A stretch of 64,000 bases of DNA, taken from Metridium senile. Its lineage: Eukaryota > Cnidaria > Anthozoa > Actiniaria > Metridiidae. The stretch's first letter is position 1. Every line of letters starts with the position of its first letter. The stretch lies in NCBI GenBank assembly GCA_949775045.1, contig OX459095.1, positions 20,013,311-20,077,310 of the forward strand, read 5' to 3'. A program made the position numbers and the translations under genes. Positions 49,601 to 59,620 of this stretch are shown piece after piece. Below the pieces are notes generated by a model. The model searched no databases, had not been told where the DNA came from, and saw only the letters and a list, made by a program, of their open reading frames with translations.

Positions 49601-52600
49601 TTATTCATTTTTTCATTCATTCATAAATTTATTGGTAAGTTTATTCGTTCATTCATTCAATGGTTCATTCATTCATGAATTCATTCATCTAATATTTATT
49701 TATTAATTTTTTCATTCATTCACAAATTTATTGTTCTTTCTTTGATTCATGATCAATCATTCATTTACTCAATTACTAATTCATTCATTCATTTATTCAT
49801 TCATTCATTCATTCATTCATTTATTCTTTCATTTTTTAATAATAATAATAATAATACATGAATTTGGAATTTTCATACTACGTCTCGAAACTCTTACAAA
49901 GTTCTATATAAATATCCCATCCCATTTATCCCATCCATTCATTATCCATTCATTCATTTCTGTATTCATTCATTATATTATTTATTTTCCTATAGTAAGC
50001 TGCATCTCTCTGCAGTGTTTCATACTCAGTGACATACTATATACCTTACAGTTATCATTTCAATGTTTTAGACCAAGATCATTAAATATTCCTGGAATTG
50101 ACTTAGAAAATGTTTTATTGCTGAGAAGCCCTGAGGATGCTAATAAAATAGGTAACTATAGGAAGTATGCATGAAAATAATATGTTACTCTTGAAAATAT
50201 TACTAACAAAATTACAAATTTTGTACTTTTAGCTGAAGTTGGACCTGGAAAAAAAGCTGTCGTAATAGGCTCATCCTTTATTGGTAATTAGTACTATTTA
50301 TAACATACTATTATTGCAGCTATGTAACTATAATTATATTATTAATGTTATTATTGTTAGGCTTTGTAATGCATATCAGCTTGTAGCAATAGTCACTTTC
50401 ACTGTTCTCTGTGCCATTCTGAAAGGTAGCCGTGCCTTTGTGTTGAAGTGAAATGAACTGAATTGGCAACTCAGGTCTAATTAGCTAGTGTGTTGCTCTG
50501 TACTTTTACATTAATTTTATCATACATAAATTTACCAAAAATACAAAATGCAGTAAATAACTATTTAGGTATGTCCCTAATAATACGATATGTGTCTCTA
50601 CATAATTAATATTTAATATATAATTAATAAATATTATATGTATGAGTTAATAGATATTAATTCTGGTTATGTTTCAAGGTATGGAATTAGCTGCTTTCTT
50701 GGCCAGTAAAGCTACCTCAGTGACAGTAGTTGGAAGATCAGAGATTCCTTTTGCTAATGTTCTTGGTAAAGATATTGGTAGACTTTTGAAAAAGGTACTA
50801 TTGTAATAGTATTTTCTCATCTATTTCTGGAGTATCTTGGAGGAACCCTGATGGCTAAATGTTCATTCATTCACTTGATTATTCTTTCATTCATTCTTTC
50901 ATTCACATATTCATTTACGGTATTCATTCCTTTATATGATCATTCATTCAAGTATTCATTCTTTATACTATATAGTCATTTAGTGAGTTGGACTTTTGTT
51001 TGACGGCAGACTTTTGTTGACTTTCTGGACAATTGAGTGATTCTAGTAATGTGACCATGCAGTGACTTTGACAATCACAAGAAATTATTTTGTACTATAT
51101 TTTACAAACTAATTAACATAACCTGATAAAAGAACTTACTTTAGTACACTCTAACTGAAATAACCACAAACCTAAACAAGTTAGGATTCCCTCAGTCAAG
51201 AGTAGTTTTCACATTACTTGGGTGCATACCCAGGATGTTTTTTTTTTTAATATCTAGAAAGTACATGACAATACAATACAATACAATACAATACAATACA
51301 ATACAATACAATACAATACTTTTTTTTTCTGTATCGTTAGTAAATATTTCATTAATATTATTAGTTGCATGAAGACAAAGGTGTTAAGTTCATAACTGGT
51401 CAAACAGCTAAAGAATTTAAAGGCCAAGATGGCAAGGTATTTATATTGTACTAGTTTACCCTCCTCAGCAGGCAACCCTTTTCCTTTCCCTCTCAGGGGA
51501 TCCCTTTGTTTTTTTGACCAAGGGGGAATTGGTCCCGGCAAGAAATTATCTTCTCTTTCTCCTGTGGTACCTCAGTCCCTCCTGGGCACTTGAGACAGGG
51601 AGCCCAATAAAAGGAAAAAAAGAAAATGGAGCAGAGTCACCTGTGGAGGAGGCTAGTTACTAGTTGTTATTCAGTAGGATTTTCTTCCTAGTAACATGTT
51701 AAGTAACCATGGCGTTGATGTATGCCTTAGTACCAGTATTTCAAAAATCGTTGTAGCAATCAAATCTACTGTCCACACTCCGAAGCCAGCTGCACAGGAT
51801 ACATGTCGGTATTTTTTCTACTGTTATCAAATTATTCATATTTTGTTTTCATGTTTATAATAATATATTGTATGACCATAAGTTGTTGCACTGGTAGATG
51901 TATCAAGTATTTCTTGAAAAAAAAAAAAACATAATAAATTCACAAATTATGTTACTTGATATTACCGACATCATTTGCAGCTATTGAGGTGTGAACTGTA
52001 GCTTTGGCAACAGTGATAACAATGCTATATATAATGTGTTTTAATTAAAGTCCAGTTTGTTGTGTTTATTGTTGTATCATGTTTTCAGCTTAGTTGTGTG
52101 GTTTTAACTGATGGCACAGAACTACAAGCAGATGTATGTCTACTTGGAGTTGGTAAGTTTTTACTAAGAATTATTATGTGCAACATCTTCAACCAAGGCA
52201 ACCAAAACAAAATTATCCAATCACTATCAAATTGGTGATGAAGATGATGAAGATGGAATAACAAAAATCCTAGCCTGTGAGAACCCTGCACAAGGTTTTT
52301 TGTTTGATCTCAAAAATGTTTATTTTGACATTTGTTTTGTGCATGGCCTTAGTTGAAGTAGTTGCACTAGCTGTAAGGAACTATAGAAGATGTAATAAAA
52401 GAAACTTTTAACTGTAAGACTGATTCTACTACCTTGTTTGTTGTGTGAGCTACCTGTATTTGTATCTCAATTGATTCTTGCTGAAAACAGTTTCCCTGCA
52501 ACCTTACAGCGGTTCTCAGTCACACGTGCACCGCTCGCATAAAAAGCACCGCTATAAAACGTGAAGTTGGTGGACGTCAATCAAACTGTGTTTATAAGAA

Positions 52601-55600
52601 GCATGGTGTTTTTACTTCAGTCGGGCTGCGAAACATGTCTGAATCCGACGAAGAGGATGTTGTAGGAATTCAGACATGTTTCGAAACCCGACTGAAGTAA
52701 AAACACCATGCGTCTTGTAAACACAGTTTGATTGACGTCCACCAACTTCATGTTTTATAGCGGTGCTTTTTATGCGAGCGGTGCACGTGTGACTGAGAAC
52801 TGCTGTAATAACACTGTGTTTTTGTACAATAGGTGTAAAAGCTTCAACAGACTTCCTTATAAATAGTGGTGTACCGTTGAACAGTCAGGGTAACATTGTT
52901 GTCAATAAGGTACAAAGACTAATAGACCAATATTAATGATGTACATTTATATTAAGGTCAATGTTTTTCATTTTCCCAAGGTTTCAATCTATTAGAACTT
53001 TTTCAGCACTGTAGGATATTAGCGATTAAATATCAATCAGTGTTATATAGACAAAATCATGCTAGTCTCTGGACATGGTTTTGGTCATTATTTTGCAGAT
53101 GGACGGATTGACTAAAGGATATTAGTGATTAAATGTCACTGATATCCAATAAGAGTTTGTGTAAGAATAAGCATCACTGAGTGTCATCAATCAGTATTAT
53201 ATTACACAAAACCATGCTAGTTACAGTGTCTTTGAACATGATTTTGGTCATTACTTTATAGATGGACTGATAATTATACTACATCTGCCAGAAATTGCTT
53301 TGTCTACTATCTCTTTGGGAAATAATTTGTGAAAATTGTTCTCTTATTCTAGCTCAAAAAGAAATTCAAAATAAAAAAATAAATAAAATTAGTAATCTGT
53401 ATTAATTCTTGCATGTTAACAATATAATATATTAATATTCATTTGATTTGATTCTTTAGTACATGCAAGCCAGTGATGGTGTCTTTGCGGCAGGGGATAT
53501 TGCTCACTTTCCTCTTAAGATGCTTGATGGTGAATCAGTATCTATTGGACATTGGCAAATGTCTCACAAACATGGTTAGTTATTACACACATATTAATAC
53601 ATATGTAATCTGTCTTTATTGGATATTGACAAATGTCTCACAAACATGGTTAGTTATTACACACATATTAATACATATGTAATCTGTCTCTATTGGACAT
53701 TGACAAATGTCTCACAAACATGGTTAGTTATTACACACATATTAATACATATGTAATCTGTCTCTATTGGACATTGACAAATGTCTCACAAACATGGTTA
53801 GTTATTACACACATATTAATACATATGTAATCTGTCTCTATTGGACATTGACAAATGTCTCACAAACATGGTTAGTTATTACACACATATTAATACATAT
53901 GTAATCTGTCTCTATTGGACATTGACAAATGTGTCACAAACATGGTTAGTTATTACACACATATTAATACATATGTAATCTGTCTCTATTGGACATTGAC
54001 AAATGTCTCACAAACATGGTTAGTTATTACACACATATTAATACATATGTAATCTGTCTCTATTGGACATTGACAAATGTCTCACAAACATGGTTAGTTA
54101 TTACACACATATTAATACATATGTAATCTGTCTCTATTGGACATTGACAAATGTCTCACAAACATGGTTAGTTATTACACACATATTAATACATATGTAA
54201 TCTGTCTCTATTGGACATTGACAAATGTGTCACAAACATGGTTAGTTATTACACACATATTAATACATATGTAATCTGTCTCTATTGGACATTGACAAAT
54301 GTCTCACAAACATGGTTAGTTATTACACACATATTAATACATATGTAATCTGTCTCTATTGGACATTGACAAATGTCTCACAAACATGGTTAGTTATTAC
54401 ACACATATTAATACATATGTAATCTGTCTTTATTGGATATTGACAAATGTCTCACAAACATGGTTAGTTATTACTTACATAAGATACATAGAAATTACTT
54501 CATCTTGAATTTGAAGAGAAGCTTCAGTATGCTAAAATCTTTTAGGAAAATGTAAATATTATAAATATTAAAGAGATAAATAAGTATGTCATGTCATGTC
54601 ATGTCATGTCATGTATCATGCTTTCTGATTGTGTCTGGTAATAAATTCCAAATTATTGTGGTTTGCAGTTGCTCATCATAGATTAATCAGCTACTTTTTG
54701 CACCAGTCTCTTTCACGCTCCCTAAATAAGATTGGGGAAAATTGCAACCACGTTCAGTCAAAAGGGAACAAAAGAAATATATATGAAAAAGGGGATGGGA
54801 GGGAGGGAAAACTGAACACAGCTGCTGGCAGGATATGGAGAGTGTGAGACTAAAGTTAAGTTACGTACATTATCGATAACTCAATTGCAACAGCAAGCTC
54901 CATACGAAACTGCACGTGGAGTGTCGATGGGTGCTCTTATTGGATGCTGGATCAATAATGTTATAATTCTTATATACTGTGTGACAGGTCTAACAGCAGC
55001 TCGTAACATGATGGGTAAAAATGAAGAAATCAACACTGTACCATTCTTCTGGACTATGCAACATGGCAAGAGCATACGATATTGTGGTAGGTATATATAT
55101 TACACTTATTTAAAAAACTATTGTCTCAGTTACAACATTCATGATATTCATAGTTTCTACAATAAAAGCCAATTCATTCAATGGTTAAAATAACCAACAC
55201 ATGATTGTCTTAATTGGTTAAGCCGCAGACTATAGAACAAGAGATCAGGCTTCCTGGCTAATGGTTTTGGCTAATGTCATTAAGGCATTAGCATTCCTCT
55301 CAATAGAATTGAAAATCCATTGTTTAATATTTCCTTGTGGAAATTCATTGACTGTCACAATGAACAGTAAATTTTGAACAGATTATTGATATCCTAAATA
55401 TGATTGCTTTTGTTTGGGATTGCTTCAGCAGGGTTCCCACTTATATGAAAAAGTACAACTCCCTGACTTTTCCATGACCAAAACCAATTTTTCAAATATG
55501 ACCAAAAAGAATTAATTGAGAATAATGACAACAATTCCCAACAATTCTTTTTAAATTAATTGCAAATTTTCCTGACCAAAATCAAAATTCCCTGACAATT

Positions 55601-57617
55601 CCCTGACCTTGAAAAGTCCTCGGTTCCTGTCTTAATATCTCCATTCTCAGTATTTATAAGATTCCTAAACCATTATGCTATTGATGTTTTAGGTCATGCC
55701 CACCATTTTGATGATGTTATTATTGATGGTAGTATAGACGAGATGAAGTTTGTGGCTTACTTTGTCAAGTAAGTAGTTAAGATGATTATCAATAAAATGT
55801 GTGCATCTGTGCATTTCAAAAATGTGATATTTTCTCCATGGTTCATGGCTTTACAGTAGCTTCTTATAGCAGAAAAAGTTTAATTTCTTTTCCATTGATA
55901 ATTACAGTGCAGACACAGCGTGGCTCAAATGTCAACACTGTAAAAAAATATACATAATATTAAAATTCAGGGTTCGTACAGAATCCTCAGAGAAAATTTC
56001 CAAAACTTTTTCAAAGCCTATTACTCAAAATTCCAAAACCACAGTGCCAATGGTCATTGATTGCGGCAGGCAAAAAACCACCAGCCGTTTTTTAATTACA
56101 ACGAAAACAGTTCTTTGCAAGGTAGGAGCTGGGCAACCAACAAAAAATTCATAACTTTTCCATAGCCCAGCAGGTGAAAAAGGAATTTTCCAAAACTTTC
56201 CAGGTCCTGGAAAAATGCATTACCAATTTCCAAAACTTTCCAAGACTTTCCAAAACCCGTACGAACCCTGTTAAATGTGCTGTACTGACAGTACTTGTGA
56301 AAGATATTTTCGACACTTGAAAATAAAATTTGTATCATAATTCACACGCCCATGTCATGTCCTCTATTTATCATTAGAAATATGATGCTCTTTGACATCT
56401 ACATTAAGCATGATAATTATTGATATGTTATGTAATATCTGATTTCAGGGAGGACAAGGTTTTGGCTGTTGCTACAATGGGACGGGACCCTGTGGCTGCT
56501 AAAGCTGCTAATAATTTATATGAAGGGACAATGCCATCTGCTTCAGCAATCAGGTAAAGTATGGTTGAACTTACAGCTCCTTGTCAGTGTAATGGAAACC
56601 TACTGTACCACAATACAATAAACTTTATTTCACGAGAGAAAATATGTATAAACACTAAAAAAACACTGTATTCTTTGTTAGCTTAACTCTGTTGTTTAAC
56701 CAAGACTGTGTACAGCCGTCTCCACCCCTCTCCCAGCTGGGAGAAATCCTGTAAAAGGGGGAGGGGTGGGGAAGGCTGTACACAAGCTATTGTTTAACTT
56801 AGAGAAGGATCCTAGTACAAATACAAGTAACATTCTGATAACTAGTAGGGGAGGGGAGGGGAAGGGAGGGCTTTATAATATATTTAGTACAAATACAAGT
56901 AACATTCTGATAACTAGTAAGGGGAGGGTAGGGCTATATAATATATTTAGTACAAATACAAGTATCATTCTGATAACTAGTAGGGGAGGGGAGGGGAGGG
57001 CTTTATAATATATTTAGTACAAATACAAGTAAGATTCTGATAACTAGTAGGGGAGGGTAGGGCTTTATAATATATTTAGTACAAATACAAGTAAGATTCT
57101 GATAACTAGTAGGGGAGGGGAGGGCTTTATAATATATTCAGTACAAATATAAGAAACATTCTGATAACTAGTAAGGGGAGGGGAGGGCTTTATAATATAT
57201 TTAGTACAAATACAAGTAAGATTCTGATAACTAGTAGGGGAGGGTAGGGCTTTATAATATATTTAGTACAAATACAAGTAACATTCTGATAACTAGTAGG
57301 GGAGGGGAGGGCTATATAATATATTTAGTACAAATACAAGTAACATTCTGATAACTAGTAAGGGGAGGGGAGGGCTTTATAATATATTTAGTACAAATAC
57401 AAGTATCATTCTGATAACTAGTAGGGGAGGGGAGGGCTTTATATTTAGTATTTGTAATGCATCAGTTACCCATTGATATTGTTGTGACATCGTTTGGTTA
57501 GTTTATTTTACTCACTGAAGGTTAATCTATAATATGTACACTTTTAATTGCCAATGTTTGACTATTGACATTATTTTACATCTTTTCAGGTCAAACCCAA
57601 GTGGCTGGCTAAACTAG
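31635..57617 (+). CDS. AIFM3: AIFM3, Rieske/FAD/NAD oxidoreductase
   Basis: Twenty exons join in frame to 589 residues (human about 605): 31635-31812, 32844-32907, 39097-39316, 39665-39709, 40188-40275, 40614-40664, 42173-42234, 43275-43361, 48933-49024, 50072-50151, 50233-50283, 50679-50794, 51365-51436, 52089-52152, 52833-52909, 53460-53574, 54988-55086, 55693-55768, 56449-56553, 57590-57617. The N-terminus is basic and Ser-rich, as in a mitochondrial presequence. The Rieske [2Fe-2S] domain (about 72-170) has CTHYGAPL (C108, H110) and CPWHGACF (C127, H130). The FAD-binding GGGG is at 197-200, an NAD-binding GSSFIG at 335-340, and the second FAD motif FAAGD at 458-462. Family role: apoptosis-inducing-factor-like flavoprotein at mitochondria. 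Alternative starts at residues 8 or 27 are possible. Confidence 0.96.
33075..35650. repeat. 69-bp / 138-bp minisatellite, left block
   Basis: In AIFM3 intron 2, about 2.3 kb of tandem 69-bp units built from ATCACC/ATCATT/ATGACA words, preceded by simpler 24-30 bp versions. Two unit types (CATTACAATC and CATCACAATC) alternate over much of the array, giving a 138-bp higher-order repeat. Because 69 is divisible by 3, one frame on each strand stays open for more than 760 codons; these are by-products, not genes. Confidence 0.97.
36094..36882 (-). CDS. small protein encoded in the 2.49-kb transposon
   Basis: Exons 36702-36882 and 36094-36233 join in frame to 106 residues, with a good donor (AAAG then GTATGT) and acceptor (TTTCATTTCAG). 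The N-terminal half reads ACIYFASDKSIAVIPKSR and FSPGQDVDVMWR, followed by a YLGRILQIG strand. This resembles the small beta-rich N-terminal module seen in transposon-associated and BEN-domain proteins of invertebrates. The C-terminal part is basic (VKVNRQNNPRSQAK). A full BEN domain is absent. The function is unknown; it could be a truncated accessory gene of the element. Confidence 0.5.
37073..37535 (+). pseudogene. possible degraded transposon ORF
   Basis: An open stretch (37073-37264) encodes about 64 residues ending in a basic KKRKITHDEFTR. A second stretch in another frame (about 37425-37535) is strongly acidic (IEAQIEDNELEGNYQEHYSE). These may be remnants or exons of one element protein, but no splice pair was established. 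No family match. Confidence 0.3.
37630..37860. repeat. three tandem units inside the transposon
   Basis: A block containing AATTGCAGTT, AACGATAATCGATTTACCG and TACGTCAATTCGC is repeated about three times, units of roughly 77-90 bases with small indels. Confidence 0.9.
38145..38965. repeat. 69-bp / 138-bp minisatellite, right block
   Basis: The continuation of the AIFM3 intron 2 minisatellite on the far side of the transposon, same 69-bp unit and alternation. Exon 3 of AIFM3 starts 130 bases further on. Confidence 0.97.
39870..40115. repeat. (ATTC)n-derived low-complexity tract
   Basis: ATTCATTCATTC with substitutions in AIFM3 intron 4. A chance ORF of Ser/Phe/Ile/His runs through it. Confidence 0.9.
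40870..41840. repeat. TGAATGAATGATCAAATGAATGATTGAT minisatellite
   Basis: About 950 bases of 4-base-derived tandem repeat (TGAA/TGAT/CAAA words) with irregular units of about 24-32 bases, in AIFM3 intron 6. Confidence 0.95.
41845..41965. repeat. short palindromic element
   Basis: TTGTCGTTGATGGTTC near 41855 is matched by GAACCATCAACGACAG near 41940, and TTATTTAGTT by AACTAAATAA nearer the loop. Arms of about 40 bases with mismatches directly abut the minisatellite. Confidence 0.75.
42416..43228. mobile_element. family B MITE, copy 2, interrupted
   Basis: Ends are CAGTGTTACAACTTCAACC and its imperfect complement, flanked by TA. The interior TTTGAGATCAAACAAAGAAC and GATTGGATAATTTTGG match copy 1. 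It is split by a 536-bp insertion at 42564-43099. It lies in AIFM3 intron 7. Confidence 0.8.
42564..43099. mobile_element. 536-bp MITE nested in the family B element
   Basis: Bounded by GGCCATTCCACCGTGA and the imperfect complement TCATGTGGAATGAC. TTATAAG is present on both sides (42557-42563 and 43100-43106), a 7-base target duplication, or 8 with one mismatch. The word ACGGACATTACA occurs three times inside. The family is unknown. Confidence 0.8.
43540..45835. mobile_element. inverted-repeat element split by a piggyBac-like MITE
   Basis: In AIFM3 intron 8, GGCAGCCCAACTATTCTATC near 43560 reappears inverted near 45790. On the inner side, segments reading GTGGTGTATTTGTTTGAAT and GGATTCCTGT...GCAAGCAATTTTTC are likewise inverted at 45650-45710. 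The arms are about 250-300 bp once the insertion at 43591-44612 is removed. The interior also holds a copy of DNA found at 40389-40452 of the same gene. Confidence 0.75.
43591..44612. mobile_element. piggyBac-like MITE, TTAA-flanked
   Basis: About 1.0 kb starting TTAACCCTTTGACT and ending AGTCAAAGGGTTAA. TTAA target duplications plus ends starting CCC are the signature of piggyBac elements. No transposase is present. It is inserted in the left arm of the larger inverted-repeat element. Confidence 0.85.
46002..48868. mobile_element. 2.86-kb TTAA element with 1.1-kb inverted arms
   Basis: Left arm about 46006-47125 and right arm about 47766-48864 are near-identical inverted copies. The ends read GAGCCGTTCCACGTAAGC and its complement, and both sides carry TTAA. 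The loop of about 640 bases has a minus-strand open stretch at 47312-47560 with a CxxC...CxxC pattern (CILC, CTTC). TTAA targeting suggests a piggyBac or Kolobok relative. The element fills over half of AIFM3 intron 8 and ends 68 bases before exon 9. Confidence 0.9.
47312..47560 (-). pseudogene. Cys-rich ORF in the TTAA element loop
   Basis: Eighty-two residues with HWSCILC and, 15 residues on, CTTC. A C-terminal Cys-rich zinc motif is a feature of piggyBac transposases, so this could be a transposase remnant, but there is no DDD catalytic core and the match is only in spacing. Confidence 0.3.
49184..49397. mobile_element. Tc1/mariner-type MITE, family A, copy 1
   Basis: A 214-bp element with ends CAGTGTGAATCAAAAAACTG and its complement, flanked by TA on each side, in AIFM3 intron 9. 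A second copy lies at 63498-63911. Confidence 0.9.
49435..49845. repeat. (ATTC)n-derived low-complexity tract
   Basis: About 400 bases of ATTCATTC with substitutions in AIFM3 intron 9, ending in a short (AAT)n run. Further ATTC-rich sequence lies at 49925-49980 and 50860-50960. Confidence 0.9.
51268..51320. repeat. (AATAC)n microsatellite
   Basis: Ten or so perfect AATAC units in AIFM3 intron 12. Confidence 0.95.
52161..52377. mobile_element. family B MITE, copy 3, inverted
   Basis: GTGCAACATCTTCAACCAAGG and the imperfect complement end it. The interior, read on the minus strand, has TTTGAGATCAAACAAAAAAC and GGTTCTCACAGGCTA as in copy 1. It begins about 10 bases after the donor of AIFM3 exon 14. 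Confidence 0.75.
52504..52808. mobile_element. 305-bp near-perfect palindrome MITE
   Basis: Nearly the whole element is two complementary arms of about 140 bases starting TTACAGCGGTTCTCAG and ending CTGAGAACTGCTGTAA. The loop is only about 25 bases (around 52650). Its 3' end is 25 bases from the AIFM3 exon 15 acceptor. Confidence 0.92.
53541..54490. repeat. 74-bp tandem array seeded by AIFM3 exon 16 end
   Basis: The last ~33 bases of exon 16, its donor and 40 bases of intron form the unit. CATGGTTAGT occurs at 53571 (true donor) and twelve more times at exact 74-base steps to 54459. In the intronic copies the exon's CATTGGCAAATG is CATTGACAAATG. A few copies have GTGTCA for GTCTCA, and the outermost copies share TATTGGATATTG. 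Confidence 0.97.
54587..54614. repeat. (ATGTC)n microsatellite
   Basis: About six ATGTC units in AIFM3 intron 16. Confidence 0.95.
55438..55630. repeat. interspersed repeat with CCCTGACTTTTCC words
   Basis: AGGGTTCCCAC followed by repeated CCCTGAC / TTTTCCATGACC words, a composition common to short interspersed repeats of marine invertebrates. Boundaries are approximate. AIFM3 intron 17. Confidence 0.5.
55968..56270. mobile_element. hAT-like MITE
   Basis: A 303-bp element with ends CAGGGTTCGTAC and GTACGAACCCTG. The flanking 8-mers TTAAAATT and TTAAATGT agree at 6 of 8 positions, fitting an old hAT target duplication. The interior repeats TTTCCAAAACTTTCC words. AIFM3 intron 18. Confidence 0.85.
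56805..57445. repeat. 62-72 bp G-rich minisatellite
   Basis: Ten copies of a unit holding TTTAGTACAAATACAAG, CATTCTGATAACTAGTA and GGGGAGGGGAGGG, in AIFM3 intron 19. Each unit carries four or more G runs on the sense strand. A longer divergent first copy abuts an inverted GGGAGAGGGG/CCCCTCTCCC pair near 56725-56770. Confidence 0.95.
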
Positions 57618-57909
57618 AAACTGTTTACTGCAATTAGTTCAATACTGGTTTTGCACAAAAATATTTTCTTAGCTTAGTATGATGAAAATGAAAACAAAAT
57701 CTTATCGAGTTCTTATTATACCAGGTCCTGTCCTGGTTGTCCAAAGTTTATTAGCTTGTAATAACCTATACATTTCAGGCACGGATACAGATTGTTTAGA
57801 AAAAAATAGAAATAATAATAGAAAATTAAGTAAAATAATGAGACTAAAAACAATGTAAAATTCACCCCTCTCTGTATAAACTACTTATGAACAACAGGCA
57901 ATGTTGCCA

Positions 57910-57915
57910 AATAAA
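57910..57915 (+). other. candidate AIFM3 polyadenylation signal
   Basis: AATAAA 293 bases after the AIFM3 stop, followed by a run of about 17 C. A second AATAAA is at 58391-58396. Which is used cannot be told from sequence. The region 57618-59100 otherwise shows nothing recognisable. Confidence 0.4.
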
Positions 57916-59106
57916 ACAGTCATCCCCCCCCCCCCCCCCCCTCACAAAATCCTGGATCCGCACCTGTATTTAGGCCTTATACAACTCTTATGGACACAAG
58001 GAGTGACATTCAAAACCTATAGGCTAACTAATATGGTTAGAGCTCATTATGCTCAGTGCTCATTGTGGTTTAGTGTTCATATTAGTTAGCACCAATCAAG
58101 CTCTGGGCAACTGGGCCAGTAGATGTACCAATCAAGAACCATTTTGGATAACCTGATCAAACTTATCCCTAGTATTTTGATTGACGGCCGACAAAATGCT
58201 AGTTTGCAAACGAGGGGGGTCGCACTTCAACAAAACTGGCAACAAAGATTTATATTTATGATATATACTTTTCAATTCATGTACGTTTAGTTTGTACACT
58301 AATAATTGTAAAATACTAATTGATCCACTATTATTGCAAGTACATAATATTTGACATTTCATGTATGGTATTTAACTATGGTAGGAACTAAATAAAGCAT
58401 TTCTATTTATACCACATTGATGTAATTTTATAACAATAATTAATGTTTAGGTAATACTGCATATTAACCATTTAAATGTAATCATCAGTAAAATGTACTC
58501 ATTTAAATACAAATGATTTTTTGAATTAATAAAATTTGAGACAAAGTTGTTCATCATCCCTGGCCTGCTGTTTTACTTATTAATTGATTTATAATAATTA
58601 TATTGTACTTTAAAGCCACATTGCTGAAGTGTACAGGTTAAAAATTGTGGTCTGTACAACCACATAAACCTATTTGTCACAGCCAAAGCTACAGGCAACC
58701 CCCCAAGACTGCAAAATATGTTGGTTTTATACTACATAGTCGATTTCAAGGTTTCTTTTCCCTGAACTATCGAGTTCAAAATCTATCATGATCACAACAG
58801 CTAAAATAATATTTTACAACTTACTACATACAGCCAAAATATGGCATTAATAAATTGTCAACAAGAGATAAATTTATATACCTGTTTTAAAAACCGTTGT
58901 CGCAGCCAACAGAGGATGTTGGTAATAAGAACATAATTTGTTATATAATATACAAATTAGGTAATACCTAATAGCGGAGCTCCCAGTTTAATTTTTTCTT
59001 ACAACATCAATATGTGCATGTAAATACCACTTATTAGATATTTTCTTGGGTATTACTGGCTGATATTGTACGAGTTGCTTACGTATTTTGCCGAGCCTCT
59101 GGGCAA

Positions 59107-59620
59107 TAAGGATATGAGTGGGTATCAGTCTATCAAAGAGTGTATAGCTTAACAAATAATTTTAGATTAAGAGAATTCCAATATAAGATACTGAATAACT
59201 GTTTATTCTTAAACATGAAGTTATATAAATTTAAAATAGTGGACTCGCCTTTATGCACATTTTGTAAAACATCAAACGAATCTATGAAACATTGTTTTGT
59301 CGAATGTGTAAAATCAAAGGAACTATACTTTAACATTAACCAATGGCTAAGCAGCGCAAATGTAAAGTTAATACCAGAGCTAAGTTTTAAAAATGTTCTC
59401 ATTAATAGGGAGTTCTGAAGACACTATGGAAGGTTTCTTATTTTTACTATACAAATATGTACTTTTTAATTGCAAACAAAAACAGTTACTTCCTGTCATT
59501 AAATATTATCAAATAAATCTAATAGACTGAAAAAATCGAATACATCATTGCAAAAAATAACAACAAGCTATACACTCATTTGAAAAAATATGAGAAAATC
59601 CAAAGCTTAATTCATAATTT
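59107..59620 (+). pseudogene. 3' fragment of a LINE (zf-RVT region)
   Basis: The translation LREFQYKILNN, then CTFC and HCFVECVKSKELYF is the zinc-binding zf-RVT segment that follows reverse transcriptase in many L1/Tx1-like LINEs. Beyond a stop and frame change near 59415 the typical tail continues (YKYVLFNCKQKQLLPV ... FEKI) with further in-frame stops. The reverse transcriptase itself is missing, so it is a dead 5'-truncated copy. Confidence 0.8.

Noticed and set aside
49408..50174. ORFs of 72 and 141 codons
   Set aside because: They run through (ATTC)n sequence; the last part only overlaps AIFM3 exon 10.
53541..54490. Regular repeats resembling a CRISPR array
   Set aside because: Units are contiguous 74-bp copies without unique spacers, in a eukaryotic intron.
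54661..54987. Possible extra AIFM3 exon after the acceptor TTTGCAG at about 54667
   Set aside because: The acceptor at 54987 gives the conserved TAARNM segment directly in frame with exon 16; the extra stretch has no match in AIFM3.
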